From Sphingobacterium siyangense (GTDB lineage: Bacteria; Bacteroidota; Bacteroidia; Sphingobacteriales; Sphingobacteriaceae): a stretch of 64,000 bases of DNA. A program made the translations under genes and the position numbers. The stretch covers positions 124,001-188,000 of the forward strand of contig NZ_VLKR01000002.1 in assembly GCF_007830445.1 (NCBI RefSeq), in the 5' to 3' direction. Below are positions 39,110 to 48,036 of the stretch, in pieces. Within the stretch, counting starts at the first letter, position 1; each line of letters begins with the position of its first letter. The notes under the pieces are model-generated. The model did not search any database. It was given only the letters and a program-made list of their open reading frames with translations, and had not been told where the DNA came from.

Positions 39110-39126
39110 CTATAAAAAATATAGTT
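39108..39126. promoter_or_regulatory. Candidate HxlR operator
   Basis: Perfect inverted repeat AACTATA-N5-TATAGTT. It begins two nt after the plus-strand -7 box, so it would cover the start point of the nitroreductase transcript, and it touches the -33 element of the minus-strand promoter. Confidence 0.6.
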
Positions 39127-39144
39127 AATTTAATCTTGTATGTT

Positions 39145-39744
39145 ATGGCTTTTTTAGAAATTGCAAAGCAACGTTACACAACGAAAAAGTATAATTCAGA
39201 AGCGCTAATTCCGGAGGAGAAAATCGCTGAATTAAAGGAAATAATCCGATTGAGTCCATCTTCCATCAATAGCCAGCCATGGAAGTTTTTCTTTGTTTCT
39301 TCTGCGGACATGAAACAAAAACTCGCTGCCGCATCCTATTGGAACGCACAGAAGATAAATGAGGCAAGTCATCTGGTTGTGTTTAGTGCACTTACCGATG
39401 TAGATCGCTTTGAAGAGCAAATCGCAAACACGCTTCCAGAGGGATCGATTAATTACTATAAGCAATTTTTGCAGTCGAAAGGGGAGGTCCATGTTCAATC
39501 CTGGATGAAGCAACAAGTGTATCTTTCTTTGGGATTTTTCCTTGCAGCCTGTGCTGCAAATCATATTGACGCAACCCCAATGGAAGGAATTGAAAATTCC
39601 GTCTACGATGAAATACTGGAACTCGATGGCTATCAGACGCTGTTTGCAGTTGCTATTGGCTATCGACATGTGGAGGATGCAAATCAGCCTGCCATTACCG
39701 CAAAATCACGCTTGACAATTGCAGATATAATTGAAGAACTCTAG
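39145..39744 (+). CDS. Nitroreductase-family NAD(P)H oxidoreductase
   Basis: About 199 residues from the ATG at 39145. The upstream in-frame extension to 39076 covers the promoter and is rejected. Nitroreductase fold (PF00881): AKQRYTTKKYNSEALIPEEK, RLSPSSINSQPWKFFFVSS (FMN phosphate site) and LEGYQT-like region LDGYQTLFAVAIGYR near the end. It resembles NfsB/YfkO-type flavoenzymes that reduce nitroaromatics and quinones. It is divergent from an HxlR regulator and ends at a strong terminator. Confidence 0.9.
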   Translation: MAFLEIAKQRYTTKKYNSEALIPEEKIAELKEIIRLSPSSINSQPWKFFFVSSADMKQKLAAASYWNAQKINEASHLVVFSALTDVDRFEEQIANTLPEGSINYYKQFLQSKGEVHVQSWMKQQVYLSLGFFLAACAANHIDATPMEGIENSVYDEILELDGYQTLFAVAIGYRHVEDANQPAITAKSRLTIADIIEEL

Positions 39745-39785
39745 GTAAAAAAAGATGAAACCACTATCGGTTTCATCTTTTTTAC
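39745..39785. terminator. Bidirectional terminator, nitroreductase/phosphodiesterase genes
   Basis: Near-perfect stem of about 16 bp with core GATGAAACC/GGTTTCATC, hexanucleotide loop ACTATC and A/T-rich outer arms that provide a T-run in both directions. Confidence 0.88.
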
Positions 39786-39786
39786 A

Positions 39787-40731
39787 TTAGTTTAAACTTA
39801 TCTTTTTGCCCTGTTCGGGGAAAATATAATTTACTTTAAGTGGATTATTCTTGAGCAATTCGTTTTTAATGATTTCAGGGTTGTTACCAGTTGGTTTTCG
39901 GTGTGTGACCACTATGCTTAGCCCTTCCAAGTTTTTCAGTCCCGTTTTTTCTTTGAGCTTTAGCAGTTCTTCTAACAACAAACTGGGGGTTAGGTGACCA
40001 AAGAGTAAATTTTCCGGTTGATTATTTGGAAAGGAGACTTCAATCAATATACTGTTTAATTGTTTGTTTTTGATCAGTGGGGCAATGGTATTCCAGAGCT
40101 TATCTAGCTGATCGGATTTTTCCACCCGATCGGCACCGGTATCACCAAGGTAAAGGAGATAGTGGTTGTCGTAGTGGACGAGGGCAGCACTACTTTTATA
40201 TGGATTTACATGGCTCAGCTCGTATGCCGTCAAAGATAATGTCGTATTTGGTACTTGCGTTTCCAGCCCCTCTTGTAAACTGTTGTAATGATACTTTCCT
40301 AGTATGGGTTTTTGGCCCTGGTCGCCAAAATTGATCCAGGTATCCGTGATAAAATAGTGATTTTGTAGAATTTGAAGGACCGGATCAATAGCAAAAATGT
40401 TCTTTTTGCTATCGGCAGGAGAATTAATAATAAGACCCGATAAATGATCGAGATGTCCATGGGAAATGAAATATCCCTTTATTTGGTTATGTAAAATTGT
40501 TTCGACCGAACCATTTAGACTTTTCAATGCAATGGCTTTTCTGATGCCTGTATTTATGGTTCCGGCATCGAGGCAAAGGAAGGCCGTGTCTTTTGGAGTT
40601 CCTACTAAATAAGCAGAAAGATTGTCTTCTTGTTCGCCACCATATATTCCCAGCGGGACAAGGTCAAAATGCTGTGCATGACAGGTCATGGTCACAAGAA
40701 ATGTAAAAATGGAAAGCGCTAGTTTTTTCAT
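39787..40731 (-). CDS. MBL-fold class II cAMP phosphodiesterase-like protein, exported
   Basis: About 314 residues from the ATG at 40731 (MKKLALSIFTFLVTMTCHAQ, a signal peptide). The upstream in-frame extension to 40776 overlaps a hairpin. Metal-binding motif SHGHLDHLSG and downstream LLYLGDTGAD, LLFGHLTPS and VVTHRKP fit the class II 3',5'-cyclic nucleotide phosphodiesterases (PF02112), such as yeast PDE1 and Vibrio CpdP. Because it is exported, it would cleave cyclic nucleotides outside the cytoplasm. It has no apparent operon partner. Confidence 0.85.
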   Translation of the reverse strand: MKKLALSIFTFLVTMTCHAQHFDLVPLGIYGGEQEDNLSAYLVGTPKDTAFLCLDAGTINTGIRKAIALKSLNGSVETILHNQIKGYFISHGHLDHLSGLIINSPADSKKNIFAIDPVLQILQNHYFITDTWINFGDQGQKPILGKYHYNSLQEGLETQVPNTTLSLTAYELSHVNPYKSSAALVHYDNHYLLYLGDTGADRVEKSDQLDKLWNTIAPLIKNKQLNSILIEVSFPNNQPENLLFGHLTPSLLLEELLKLKEKTGLKNLEGLSIVVTHRKPTGNNPEIIKNELLKNNPLKVNYIFPEQGKKISLN

Positions 40732-40742
40732 GATTATTAAAC

Positions 40743-40773
40743 TAAAAACCCATCCTTTATTATAGGATGGGTT
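40743..40773 (-). terminator. Terminator after the broken TonB-dependent receptor gene
   Basis: 10-bp perfect stem AACCCATCCT/AGGATGGGTT, 7-nt loop, then T5 on the minus strand. It lies 22 nt beyond the receptor stop at 40795. Confidence 0.75.
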
Positions 40774-40794
40774 CAAATTTACACTATTTTTTGT

Positions 40795-43700
40795 TTATTG
40801 GTTGAATCGGTAACGTACACCCAGCTGAATTCTCCAGCGTGAAGTTTCATCCACACTGTTCGAGAACGTGTTGGTTAAAGGAATCTGATTTGTTGCATCT
40901 AAATACGGGAATGAGAATGTTGGTTGTCCCTGAGCATTCGATCCTTTGTAATTTAAGATACCGTTTGCTTTGTTGGCAAATTGGGCAACTCCCCAGCTTT
41001 TGTTGATCATATTACCGAAATTAAATACATCAAAAGTAATCTGCAATTGATGTTTCTTTCCGCTGGTATTTAAAAACACATCTTGCGCGATACGAATATC
41101 CAGTGTTCCGATCATTTTTCCTACCAATGCGTTACGTTTCGCGTATTGGCCTCTGTGTGCATTCAGGTAATTGTCCTGATTAATGTAGCCGTTCAATTGA
41201 GACCATAGTTGATCAGCTGTCCGAGTGTCTTGCGCATTGTCGCCAACAAGAGCAATTTCAGCTTTACTATTCGGGATATAGATCAAGTCATTGCCCGACA
41301 AACCATCATTATTCAGGTCACCGCCATAGGTATAGGAATAACGAGGCCCATCCTGTAGTTGATAAAATAAGGAGAATGTCGTTCCTAAATGATCCAGGTA
41401 TTCTTTACGGTAAGAGAAGTTGGCAATAAATCTATTTTTAACCAGATAAGTTGAATAAGAAAGATCGGCACTATTTGGATTGCCCGAAACATAACGATCA
41501 CGCCACATTGACTGCGCAATAGATCCTCCATCGTTCACAGATCTTGAATCTGTATAGGTATAACCGATATTTGCAAAGAAACCACCTTTGAATTCTTTCG
41601 ATAATGTTCCTGTAAGGGTGTAGCTATAGCCTTTTGATGTATTGGACATCACAATAGCGTCGGAAATGTTAGGATTTTCAGGAGTCGGTTGTGCGGCGCC
41701 ATAGATACGTGGTGTTGTATAGCGCATACGGTTATCGGCACCAGCTAAAGCTTTTCCGTCCGTCGTATTTAGATTGACGTTACGGAAATAAACCGAATTG
41801 ATATCTTTCGAATACATGGCTTCAAAAGTACCAATAACACCGCCCGGTAATTTTTGGTCAACGGCAAGGTTCGTTCTCCAAAGCTGCATAAATTTGAAGT
41901 TATTATCCGTTACCGCCAAGTTATAACTGGAGTTGTTGGCTGCAGTTTGGTGGTTCACGTTGCGATAAGCATCCACATCAGGTGTAAACGGTCTATTTGT
42001 TGGATTATTGATGGATTCAGAACCAAACATGACACCATTATTGCCGGCCTGATTAGAAATCCATACTAATGGCGGACGACCTGTAAAAATTCCCGATCCA
42101 CCACGTACCTGCGTTTGATTTGTTCCATTGACATTCCAATTAAATCCAATTCGCGGCGACCAAAGAATTGCACTCTTTGGATATTTTGATACATCGATCT
42201 TTTCACCTTGATCAAAATTTAACTTGGTTACATTATCATTTTTCAGATCATTGGGAGATGATATGTTCGTCAAATCGGCTCTCAATCCAGCAGTCAATTT
42301 AAAATGCTCATTTACAGCATAGGCATCCTGTGCATATAGGCCAAACATACGTGCTGAAATCTCTGCATAAGGAAATGATCCATCAGGTAAAACAGAATAC
42401 TGGATTTGGTATTTGGTTGCGTTAGAAACATTATTTTTTGCAGAGTTGTAGAAATCATCTAAACTGGCAAATGTATAGGCTCCATAATAGTTCGGGGCAA
42501 ATCCATTGGTGGTTTTGTAGTTTTCAAAATTGGCTCCCAATGTAATCTCATGTTTTCCGGCATAAATATTAAAGTTGTTTGTAGCTTGAAATACCTTCGT
42601 CTTTAAACTATTAAATGCTGTAAATGGTTCGTAACCAAATGCTGTCATGCTACTACCGTCGGGGTTCATGATGTCTACCAAAGGAAATGGCTGACCACCT
42701 TTGGATTCCCTAAAATCGTTCATGACATTGTAACCTACGGTCAATGAATTTGAATATTTGCTACTGATACGTGTGCGTAATTCTAAATTCACATTGTCCA
42801 TGTTGTTGTTTATACCGTAGCCTGCTGAGCTGAAAGGTAGGCCAAGGTTGGACGGTTGCCGATTATTTTTTGGCGCACCACTATTGGATGGTAGGATGTC
42901 GCGATAGGAACGAAAGTAGAAATATTTGGCGCTTAAAGTATTTTTTTGATCGATATTGTAATCTAATTTAACGGAAAATTTGTCACTGCGTGTATCTAAA
43001 GGATAATCTTGATAAGATCCAGGATTATAGCCGATCGATTTTAGGTAGTTGGCTAGATCATCAAGTTTCTCCGCAGATACGGTTGAAACATTCGGCCCCG
43101 TATTTCCTCCACGTGAAGCTATAAAATTTGTTCCTGGGTCTGTTCTTCGCTCAAGCTCACCGCTTGCAAAAAAGAATAGCTTGTTTTTGATAATTGGCCC
43201 CCCTACGGTAAAACCATAGCCTTTCAAGCTGAAGTTGTTGACAGGTGCTCTTAACCCGGCCGAATTGTATTTGTTGACTAAATTTTGATTTCTGAAATAA
43301 TAATTTAATGAACCTTGTACTTCGTTTGTACCACTTCTTGTTACAGCATTAATTGCAGCGCCGGTAAAACCATTTTGTCTGACGTCATAAGGAGCGATGT
43401 TTACTGAAATCTCCTCAAAGGCGTCCATATTGATGGGTTGCGAGTTTGTTTGACTTCCGATAGTTCCCTGTAATCCAAAAGCATTATTGAATAGCGCTCC
43501 GTCGATCGTAAAGTTATTTGCAAGGTTGCTTCTCCCTGCAAACGAAGGATTACCGTATTGCATCGAAAATTGAGGCGTCAGTTTGACAAAATCTGTAAAG
43601 CTTCGATTGAGTGTAGGTAGATTTTGAATCGCTGTTCGGGAAATGTTTTGTGCTGCACCTGTTCGGCCGGAGTTGAAGACTTATCCCTGTCTCGTTCCTA

Positions 43701-44061
43701 CAACGACAGCTTCATCCAGCACTTGCGATGCGGACTGCATCTGAATATCTAATGTTGAGCTTTGTCCCAAAGCTAGTTTCTCGATCTGTTTGATATTGGG
43801 TGAATGACCCAGATAAGTTACGGTGATTTGATAAGGGCCACCAATTCTCATATTGGGGAGATTGTAGCGACCGTCACTTCGCGATGAAGTAACGTACTTT
43901 GTCCCAGAAGGTAAATGTATGGCTTCAATTGTCGCCCCATTGATTGGCGAATTTCCCTCTCTGACGGTTCCATTCAGAGCAGAGGTGGTTTCATTTTGCG
44001 CATAGGTAAGTGATGTACCAATTGTGCTTAGCAAAATGCTGGTAATCAAATGTTTTCTCAT
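40795..44061 (-). pseudogene. TonB-dependent receptor (Oar-like) interrupted by an in-frame ochre stop
   Basis: Two frames lie in the same register: an N-terminal part (43681-44061) with signal peptide and a carboxypeptidase-like domain (SALNGTVREGNSPINGATIEAI) ending VVVGTRQG-stop, and a large C-terminal part that continues after the TAA at 43683-43681 with VFNSGRTGAAQNIS..., the plug, then a 22-strand barrel to 40795 ending in an aromatic residue (RYRFNQ). Without the stop the protein would be 1088 residues, a normal Oar-like length. Internal initiation at 43563 would make a barrel without signal peptide or plug. It would bring glycans or siderophores through the outer membrane using TonB. 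Confidence 0.85.
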
Positions 44062-44250
44062 TTGTTTTGTAGCTGTTTAAATGACTAGGTGATTTTTAAA
44101 CCGCGATAAAGGTAGGAGAGTATTATTGATTTTGTGTTAAGTAAATATTATTTAAATATTTCCACAATCGCTGCTATATGAGGCCTTCATTTGGTAATTA
44201 TATAGGTTATCGTTTAATGGTTGATGATAGGTTATTTCACTGGTTGATGG

Positions 44251-44619
44251 CTATTTTTTAATTTTAATTGTGCCATTGCGATAGAGGTTTAAGGCGGCCG
44301 TCAGAATACTTTCGATTGTGTCTATCGGAAGATCTTCCTGTGGATCAATAGGCAATGTTTTCATCCGAAGACGCTGACCTGCTTCCAGTTGTACCTGGTC
44401 CAAATGTTTACCTTCAACCATCAGTAGGTACGGAAATGTAGTCCGTTTGTCGGTCCAAAGGTAACAGAATGCTTTTTTTCTATAGCAAAAGCAAGGCATA
44501 CCGTACTTTATGGTCTCACTCACATCCGTATCCTGTTGAAGGATAATATGTCTTAATGCTAAAAGACAGCTTTTATTTGGTTCTTTCTGGTTCAGATAGA
44601 AATGTTGGATCTCCTGCAT
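44251..44619 (-). CDS. DUF1801 domain protein
   Basis: About 122 residues from the ATG at 44619 (MQEIQHFYLNQKEPNK). The in-frame extension to 44649 adds a Tyr/His-rich piece. DUF1801 (PF08818, YdhG-like) features: SETIKYGMPCFCYRKKAFCYLW and a basic end (NGTIKIKK). The family has a small alpha/beta fold and unknown function, and may act in iron-sulfur or stress contexts. Single gene. Confidence 0.8.
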   Translation of the reverse strand: MQEIQHFYLNQKEPNKSCLLALRHIILQQDTDVSETIKYGMPCFCYRKKAFCYLWTDKRTTFPYLLMVEGKHLDQVQLEAGQRLRMKTLPIDPQEDLPIDTIESILTAALNLYRNGTIKIKK

Positions 44620-44742
44620 ATGAATGATGTGTTGCAAATAAAGATACAAGACTTATCCTTTTTTATATGATTTAGTTACAATTTTCTTTTGTTGTTTAGT
44701 ATATTCTGACCTATTTTGTGTGATCGAATTATCGATTTGCTT

Positions 44743-45285
44743 ATGACCATAAATTTTAGAAATATAGAGTATTTGAAGAGTGGAAATAAAGTGCAAAAAA
44801 AAGCCTATCGGTTACTGAGGGATTATCAGATTATTAACCGTCTTGAGGGCTACAGTCCGATTGTAGTTGGTACGATACCGATTCAGGTAGATATTGATGG
44901 GAGCGATATAGACATTATTCTGTGTGTAGATGATTTTGATGCTCTTGAAGAAAAGCTGTCTCTTAATTTTTCGCAGCATGCACATTTTCGGTTACAGCGG
45001 GCTACCGGTCATGTAATCGTGTGCAGCTTCTCGATTGAGGAACAGCTTTTTGAAATTTATGCGACGGATAAAGCAACTGAAATTCAGAATGGATATTTAC
45101 ATATGCTTAAAGAGCATGAAATCATTCAATTGAGGGGGGAAGAATTCGCTGAGCAGGTCAGACAGCTCAAAAGGAGCGGGGTAAAAACTGAGCCGGCATT
45201 TTGTCAGCTATTGGGAATTGAAGGCGATGCATATACAGAACTTCTAAAGTATAATCCAGCAGATAATTCGATAAACTATGAATGA
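44743..45285 (+). CDS. DUF4269 nucleotidyltransferase-like protein
   Basis: About 180 residues from the ATG at 44743. The earlier TTG would add a hydrophobic MCDRIIDLL. The segment VVGTIPIQVDIDGSDIDIILCVDDFD has the spaced acidic residues of a minimal nucleotidyltransferase (GT...D-x-D). The whole matches the DUF4269 layout. The substrate is unknown. It is followed after 17 nt by the second Crp/Fnr gene and may be co-transcribed with it. Confidence 0.8.
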   Translation: MTINFRNIEYLKSGNKVQKKAYRLLRDYQIINRLEGYSPIVVGTIPIQVDIDGSDIDIILCVDDFDALEEKLSLNFSQHAHFRLQRATGHVIVCSFSIEEQLFEIYATDKATEIQNGYLHMLKEHEIIQLRGEEFAEQVRQLKRSGVKTEPAFCQLLGIEGDAYTELLKYNPADNSINYE

Positions 45286-45302
45286 TTTTAATCTAAAATA
45301 GT

Positions 45303-45860
45303 ATGAATCCCCTAATTGAACAATTTAAAAAATATGGCTATCTCAATGAAGCGCTTGAGAAAGCGGTAGAAAATAGAACTCGTTATTTTTTTAAGAAAAA
45401 GGGTGAGCATTTTTTGAGGGAAGGGCAGCATTTATCAAGCTATTTTGTTTTGCGTAAAGGACTGATTCGTGCTTATTTCTTAAAAAATGGACGTGAAATG
45501 AACAGTTGGTTTGGTGAAGAAAACCAGATTTTTGGATCGATTTTGCCCGTTTATACTGAAAAGCCCTCTTTTGAAAATATTCAGTTTTTGGAAGACTCCG
45601 AGATCTATGCAATTTCTGTGGACGATTTGAATGAATTGTATAGGATTTATCCTGAACTAAATCTTATAGGCCGAAAGATTGCTGAGGAGGTTTGTATTAT
45701 TCTTGAAGAACGGATTATGTCCCTGCATACCGAATCTGCAGTAGAACGATATCAATCTCTCATCCGCCTACAGCCAAATTTGTTAAATAGAATTAATCTT
45801 GGCCATATTGCATCATATTTAGGAATTACACAGGAAACGCTTAGCCGGATACGGCGATAA
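45303..45860 (+). CDS. Crp/Fnr-family transcriptional regulator (2)
   Basis: 185 residues. Cyclic-nucleotide-binding-like barrel (GEHFLREGQHLSSYFVLRKGLIRAYFLKNG) and a C-terminal winged helix whose recognition helix HIASYLGITQETLSRIRR closely matches that of the other Crp/Fnr gene at 38105 (YIASYLGISLETLSRVRTK). The two therefore probably read the same DNA box. A copy of that box lies just downstream, in front of the sugE-like gene. The gene is in line with the DUF4269 gene upstream. Confidence 0.9.
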   Translation: MNPLIEQFKKYGYLNEALEKAVENRTRYFFKKKGEHFLREGQHLSSYFVLRKGLIRAYFLKNGREMNSWFGEENQIFGSILPVYTEKPSFENIQFLEDSEIYAISVDDLNELYRIYPELNLIGRKIAEEVCIILEERIMSLHTESAVERYQSLIRLQPNLLNRINLGHIASYLGITQETLSRIRR

Positions 45861-45870
45861 GTACACGATT

Positions 45871-45914
45871 TTGATATAAGTCAAAAAATGCCCCTTATAT
45901 AGCGATTATCTTTG
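45871..45914 (+). promoter_or_regulatory. Crp/Fnr-type box and -7 element upstream of the sugE-like gene
   Basis: TTGATATAAGTCAA (45871-45884), 26 nt, then TTTG of TATCTTTG (45907-45914), 24 nt, then ATG at 45939. The -7 element matches TAnnTTTG, and no TTG is found at -33, which fits an activator-dependent promoter. Confidence 0.65.
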
Positions 45915-45938
45915 CTTTAGAAATTTAAACTATTGAAA

Positions 45939-46256
45939 ATGAATTGGATTGCATTGATTATTGCTGGCATTTTTGAAATTGGCTGGCCGCTCGGATTAAA
46001 AATGGCTCAACAGCCAGATTCAAATAAATTTGGTTGGATTCTATTAGCTATTGTCTCCATGAGCATTAGTGGCGGATTATTATTTTATGCTCAAAAAGCT
46101 ATTCCTATAGGTACAGCATATGCCGTATGGACAGGTTTAGGGGCAGTGGGCACATTAATGGTCGGAATCTTTTTTTTCGGAGATTCGGCCAATGTATTTA
46201 GACTCCTGTCTGCAACATTGATCGTCGCAGGAATTATTGGCTTAAAGATTTTTTAA
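45939..46256 (+). CDS. sugE: Small multidrug resistance protein, SugE/Gdx-like
   Basis: 105 residues from the ATG at 45939, with four membrane helices. The SMR glutamate is in IFEIGWPLGLK (Glu13). The rest matches the SugE/Gdx subgroup (IPIGTAYAVWTGLGAVGT, LLSATLIVAGIIGLK) rather than EmrE. Gdx proteins export guanidinium in exchange for protons. No guanidine riboswitch is seen upstream; instead there is a Crp/Fnr-type box, so control here is likely by the adjacent regulator. Confidence 0.88.
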   Translation: MNWIALIIAGIFEIGWPLGLKMAQQPDSNKFGWILLAIVSMSISGGLLFYAQKAIPIGTAYAVWTGLGAVGTLMVGIFFFGDSANVFRLLSATLIVAGIIGLKIF

Positions 46257-46416
46257 AAATACTGGAAATGTTATTTATCGCAGTCTACATAAAAAAATAG
46301 AATGTGCGCTCAATTTTCTTCAATTGGATTGTTAAAAATATATAAAATCTATTTTTTTTAGTCTAAACTCATTAGAAGAGAGTAGGTTGGGATGATTTTT
46401 GCTGCGCAATTAAATT

Positions 46417-46887
46417 ATGAGGCAAGAACTAGCTGAAAAAATAGAATTGTATAGTAAAAGGTACGGCCTATTTATGCGACCGGAGTATATTAGCTTTGCT
46501 CGGGATACAACAAGGCTGTTGCTTCGCAACGAATGTCTCCGTGAAGGTGATATAAAAGCTTATCAAGACTATATTGCCTCACATTATCCCGAAGATCTTC
46601 CCTGGGAAATGAAACAATTTCAGGAAGCGACCAAAGCATTGGAGCGCATGAGTAAGGAGACGGCTATTGCATGGGTGAATGCGCATCGAATCAATATTTT
46701 TGAATCCGACATTTTTATCGATGATGAAGATTCAATTCTGCGCCCCATTCAATCAAAAGATGAAGACATGTTTCGCTATAATTTTAACGCCTTGGAAGAA
46801 CTTATCTACAATCACCAAAGACCGGACGACTTATTTCGGCGGAATAGAGATTGTTTTTGGATAGATACAAGAATTGACTGGCGGTAG
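46417..46887 (+). CDS. Hypothetical protein, 156 aa
   Basis: I do not recognise the family. It is soluble, with no signal or membrane segment: an alpha-helical N-terminal half rich in Arg/Glu (ELAEKIELYSKRYGLFMRPEY) and an acidic middle (SDIFIDDEDSILRP). The ATG at 46417 is preceded by AGAGTAGGTTGGG. Codon use resembles the neighbours. It ends before a terminator, so it is a monocistronic gene. Confidence 0.7.
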   Translation: MRQELAEKIELYSKRYGLFMRPEYISFARDTTRLLLRNECLREGDIKAYQDYIASHYPEDLPWEMKQFQEATKALERMSKETAIAWVNAHRINIFESDIFIDDEDSILRPIQSKDEDMFRYNFNALEELIYNHQRPDDLFRRNRDCFWIDTRIDWR

Positions 46888-46908
46888 TTTACTGCTAATT
46901 GAAGTGTG

Positions 46909-46961
46909 GTTTCCCAAGAGCTATCTCGTTCTCCGACGAATACCTCTTGGGAAACTTTTTT
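46909..46961 (+). terminator. Terminator after the 156-aa protein gene
   Basis: 12-bp perfect arms GTTTCCCAAGAG/CTCTTGGGAAAC, followed by T6. The 23-nt loop contains its own small stem (TCGT/ACGA), giving a two-tier hairpin. Confidence 0.85.
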
Positions 46962-46962
46962 A

Positions 46963-47424
46963 TTATTTGGATTCTGCGACAAAAATTTCATTTTCTTGTC
47001 CAATGACCACAGTAGGAAACTTTTTGTTGAAGTCAATCGCAATATCTCCTTTTCCCTTTTCGCCGTCTCCGTTGGAATCCCAATCTAATGTTACGTAGTA
47101 TTTTATGGGCTCAGCGTCACTGACTTTAGGCTGGATGAGCTTAAGGTGATTTTTAGGTAAATCGAGTTTGAGATCAAAAGGTATTTGGTTCGCTGTAAAA
47201 CTCTTTTCCAGAATCATTGTAGCTGGTACATCTGCTATCTGGGCCGAAACTGCATACAGACGAATCTTGCCCGTTGGATTTTTAACTGCAATAGCATTTG
47301 TTGATTGAATTTTTACGGAAAGACCAGTTGTATCCGTATTCATTTTTTTCGTATTTAATGTTGTTGAACAACTGCTTGCAGCGAGTGCGACAGCAATTAC
47401 TGATATTGTAAGTTTTAACATCAT
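46963..47424 (-). CDS. YbaY/YscW-like lipoprotein
   Basis: 153 residues with lipobox AASSC (Cys19) and one beta-rich domain. IRLYAVSAQIADVPATMILEK and QIPFDLKLDLPKN recall the YscW/YbaY lipoprotein family (PF09619). A DSNGDGEKGKGD stretch looks like a calcium-binding loop. Function unknown; membrane-anchored on the periplasmic side. It lies 51 nt downstream of the broken outer-membrane protein gene on the same strand. Confidence 0.65.
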   Translation of the reverse strand: MMLKLTISVIAVALAASSCSTTLNTKKMNTDTTGLSVKIQSTNAIAVKNPTGKIRLYAVSAQIADVPATMILEKSFTANQIPFDLKLDLPKNHLKLIQPKVSDAEPIKYYVTLDWDSNGDGEKGKGDIAIDFNKKFPTVVIGQENEIFVAESK

Positions 47425-47475
47425 ATTTTTTTTGTTTGTTTTGTTTTAACTGTTAATGAACCAAAATTGGATAAT

Positions 47476-48036
47476 TTACAATTTGAAGGATATCCCGACA
47501 TTTGCAATCCCAAGGTAACCGAATCCAAATTCGCCATAGACACCTAGTTTATTGCCATAACGAATGGCTATCGGTGTAAATTGATAGGATAGCGCACCGA
47601 AGCTTTCTCTATCTTCTTTTTGTCTATTGTTAAATTTTGCATAGCCCAAACCTCCTTTTCCATATAGTTCAAGTTTAGTTTTATTCAAATAGCTATATCG
47701 CATATTCAAAAGCCCCCCAAAAACATTCCATTTTGAATCCCCAAGATCATCTTTGTAAGAAACCGTATTTTTACCATAAAATCCGTCGATGCCTATAGAC
47801 AGTCTTTTGTTTAAATTACGTCAATACCCGGCAGTAAATGTGCCAGTTCCGCTGGAATGTTCTACTTCTCTTCCGAGTAAACCCATAAATATTCCCTCAC
47901 CGAGCATTGTACCGATCTCTTGGACCGGAATAAGTCCATACCCCACTCGAATTTCTAATTTTTTTTGCATGTTTTCTTGCCCATATCCTTCCAACGAAAT
48001 CAAGGAGACTAGGACGATGAATATAATTTTCTTCAT
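47476..48036 (-). pseudogene. Outer-membrane beta-barrel protein interrupted by an in-frame opal stop
   Basis: Two parts in one register: 47821-48036 with signal peptide (MKKIIFIVLVSLISLEGYGQ) and first strands ending FTAGY-stop, and after the TGA (47823-47821) the frame goes on with RNLNKRLSIGIDGFYG, then strands such as KLELYGKGGLGYAKF and a C-terminal aromatic-rich end (GYLGIANVGISFKL). Joined length is about 186 residues, that of a small OmpW/OmpX-like barrel. The stop is probably a recent substitution. A sequencing error or restart at 47709 is less likely to give a functional barrel. Confidence 0.75.

Noticed and set aside
45861..45938. Guanidine riboswitch ahead of the sugE-like gene
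   Set aside because: The 78-nt region has no ykkC or mini-ykkC structure; it holds the Crp/Fnr box and -7 element instead.
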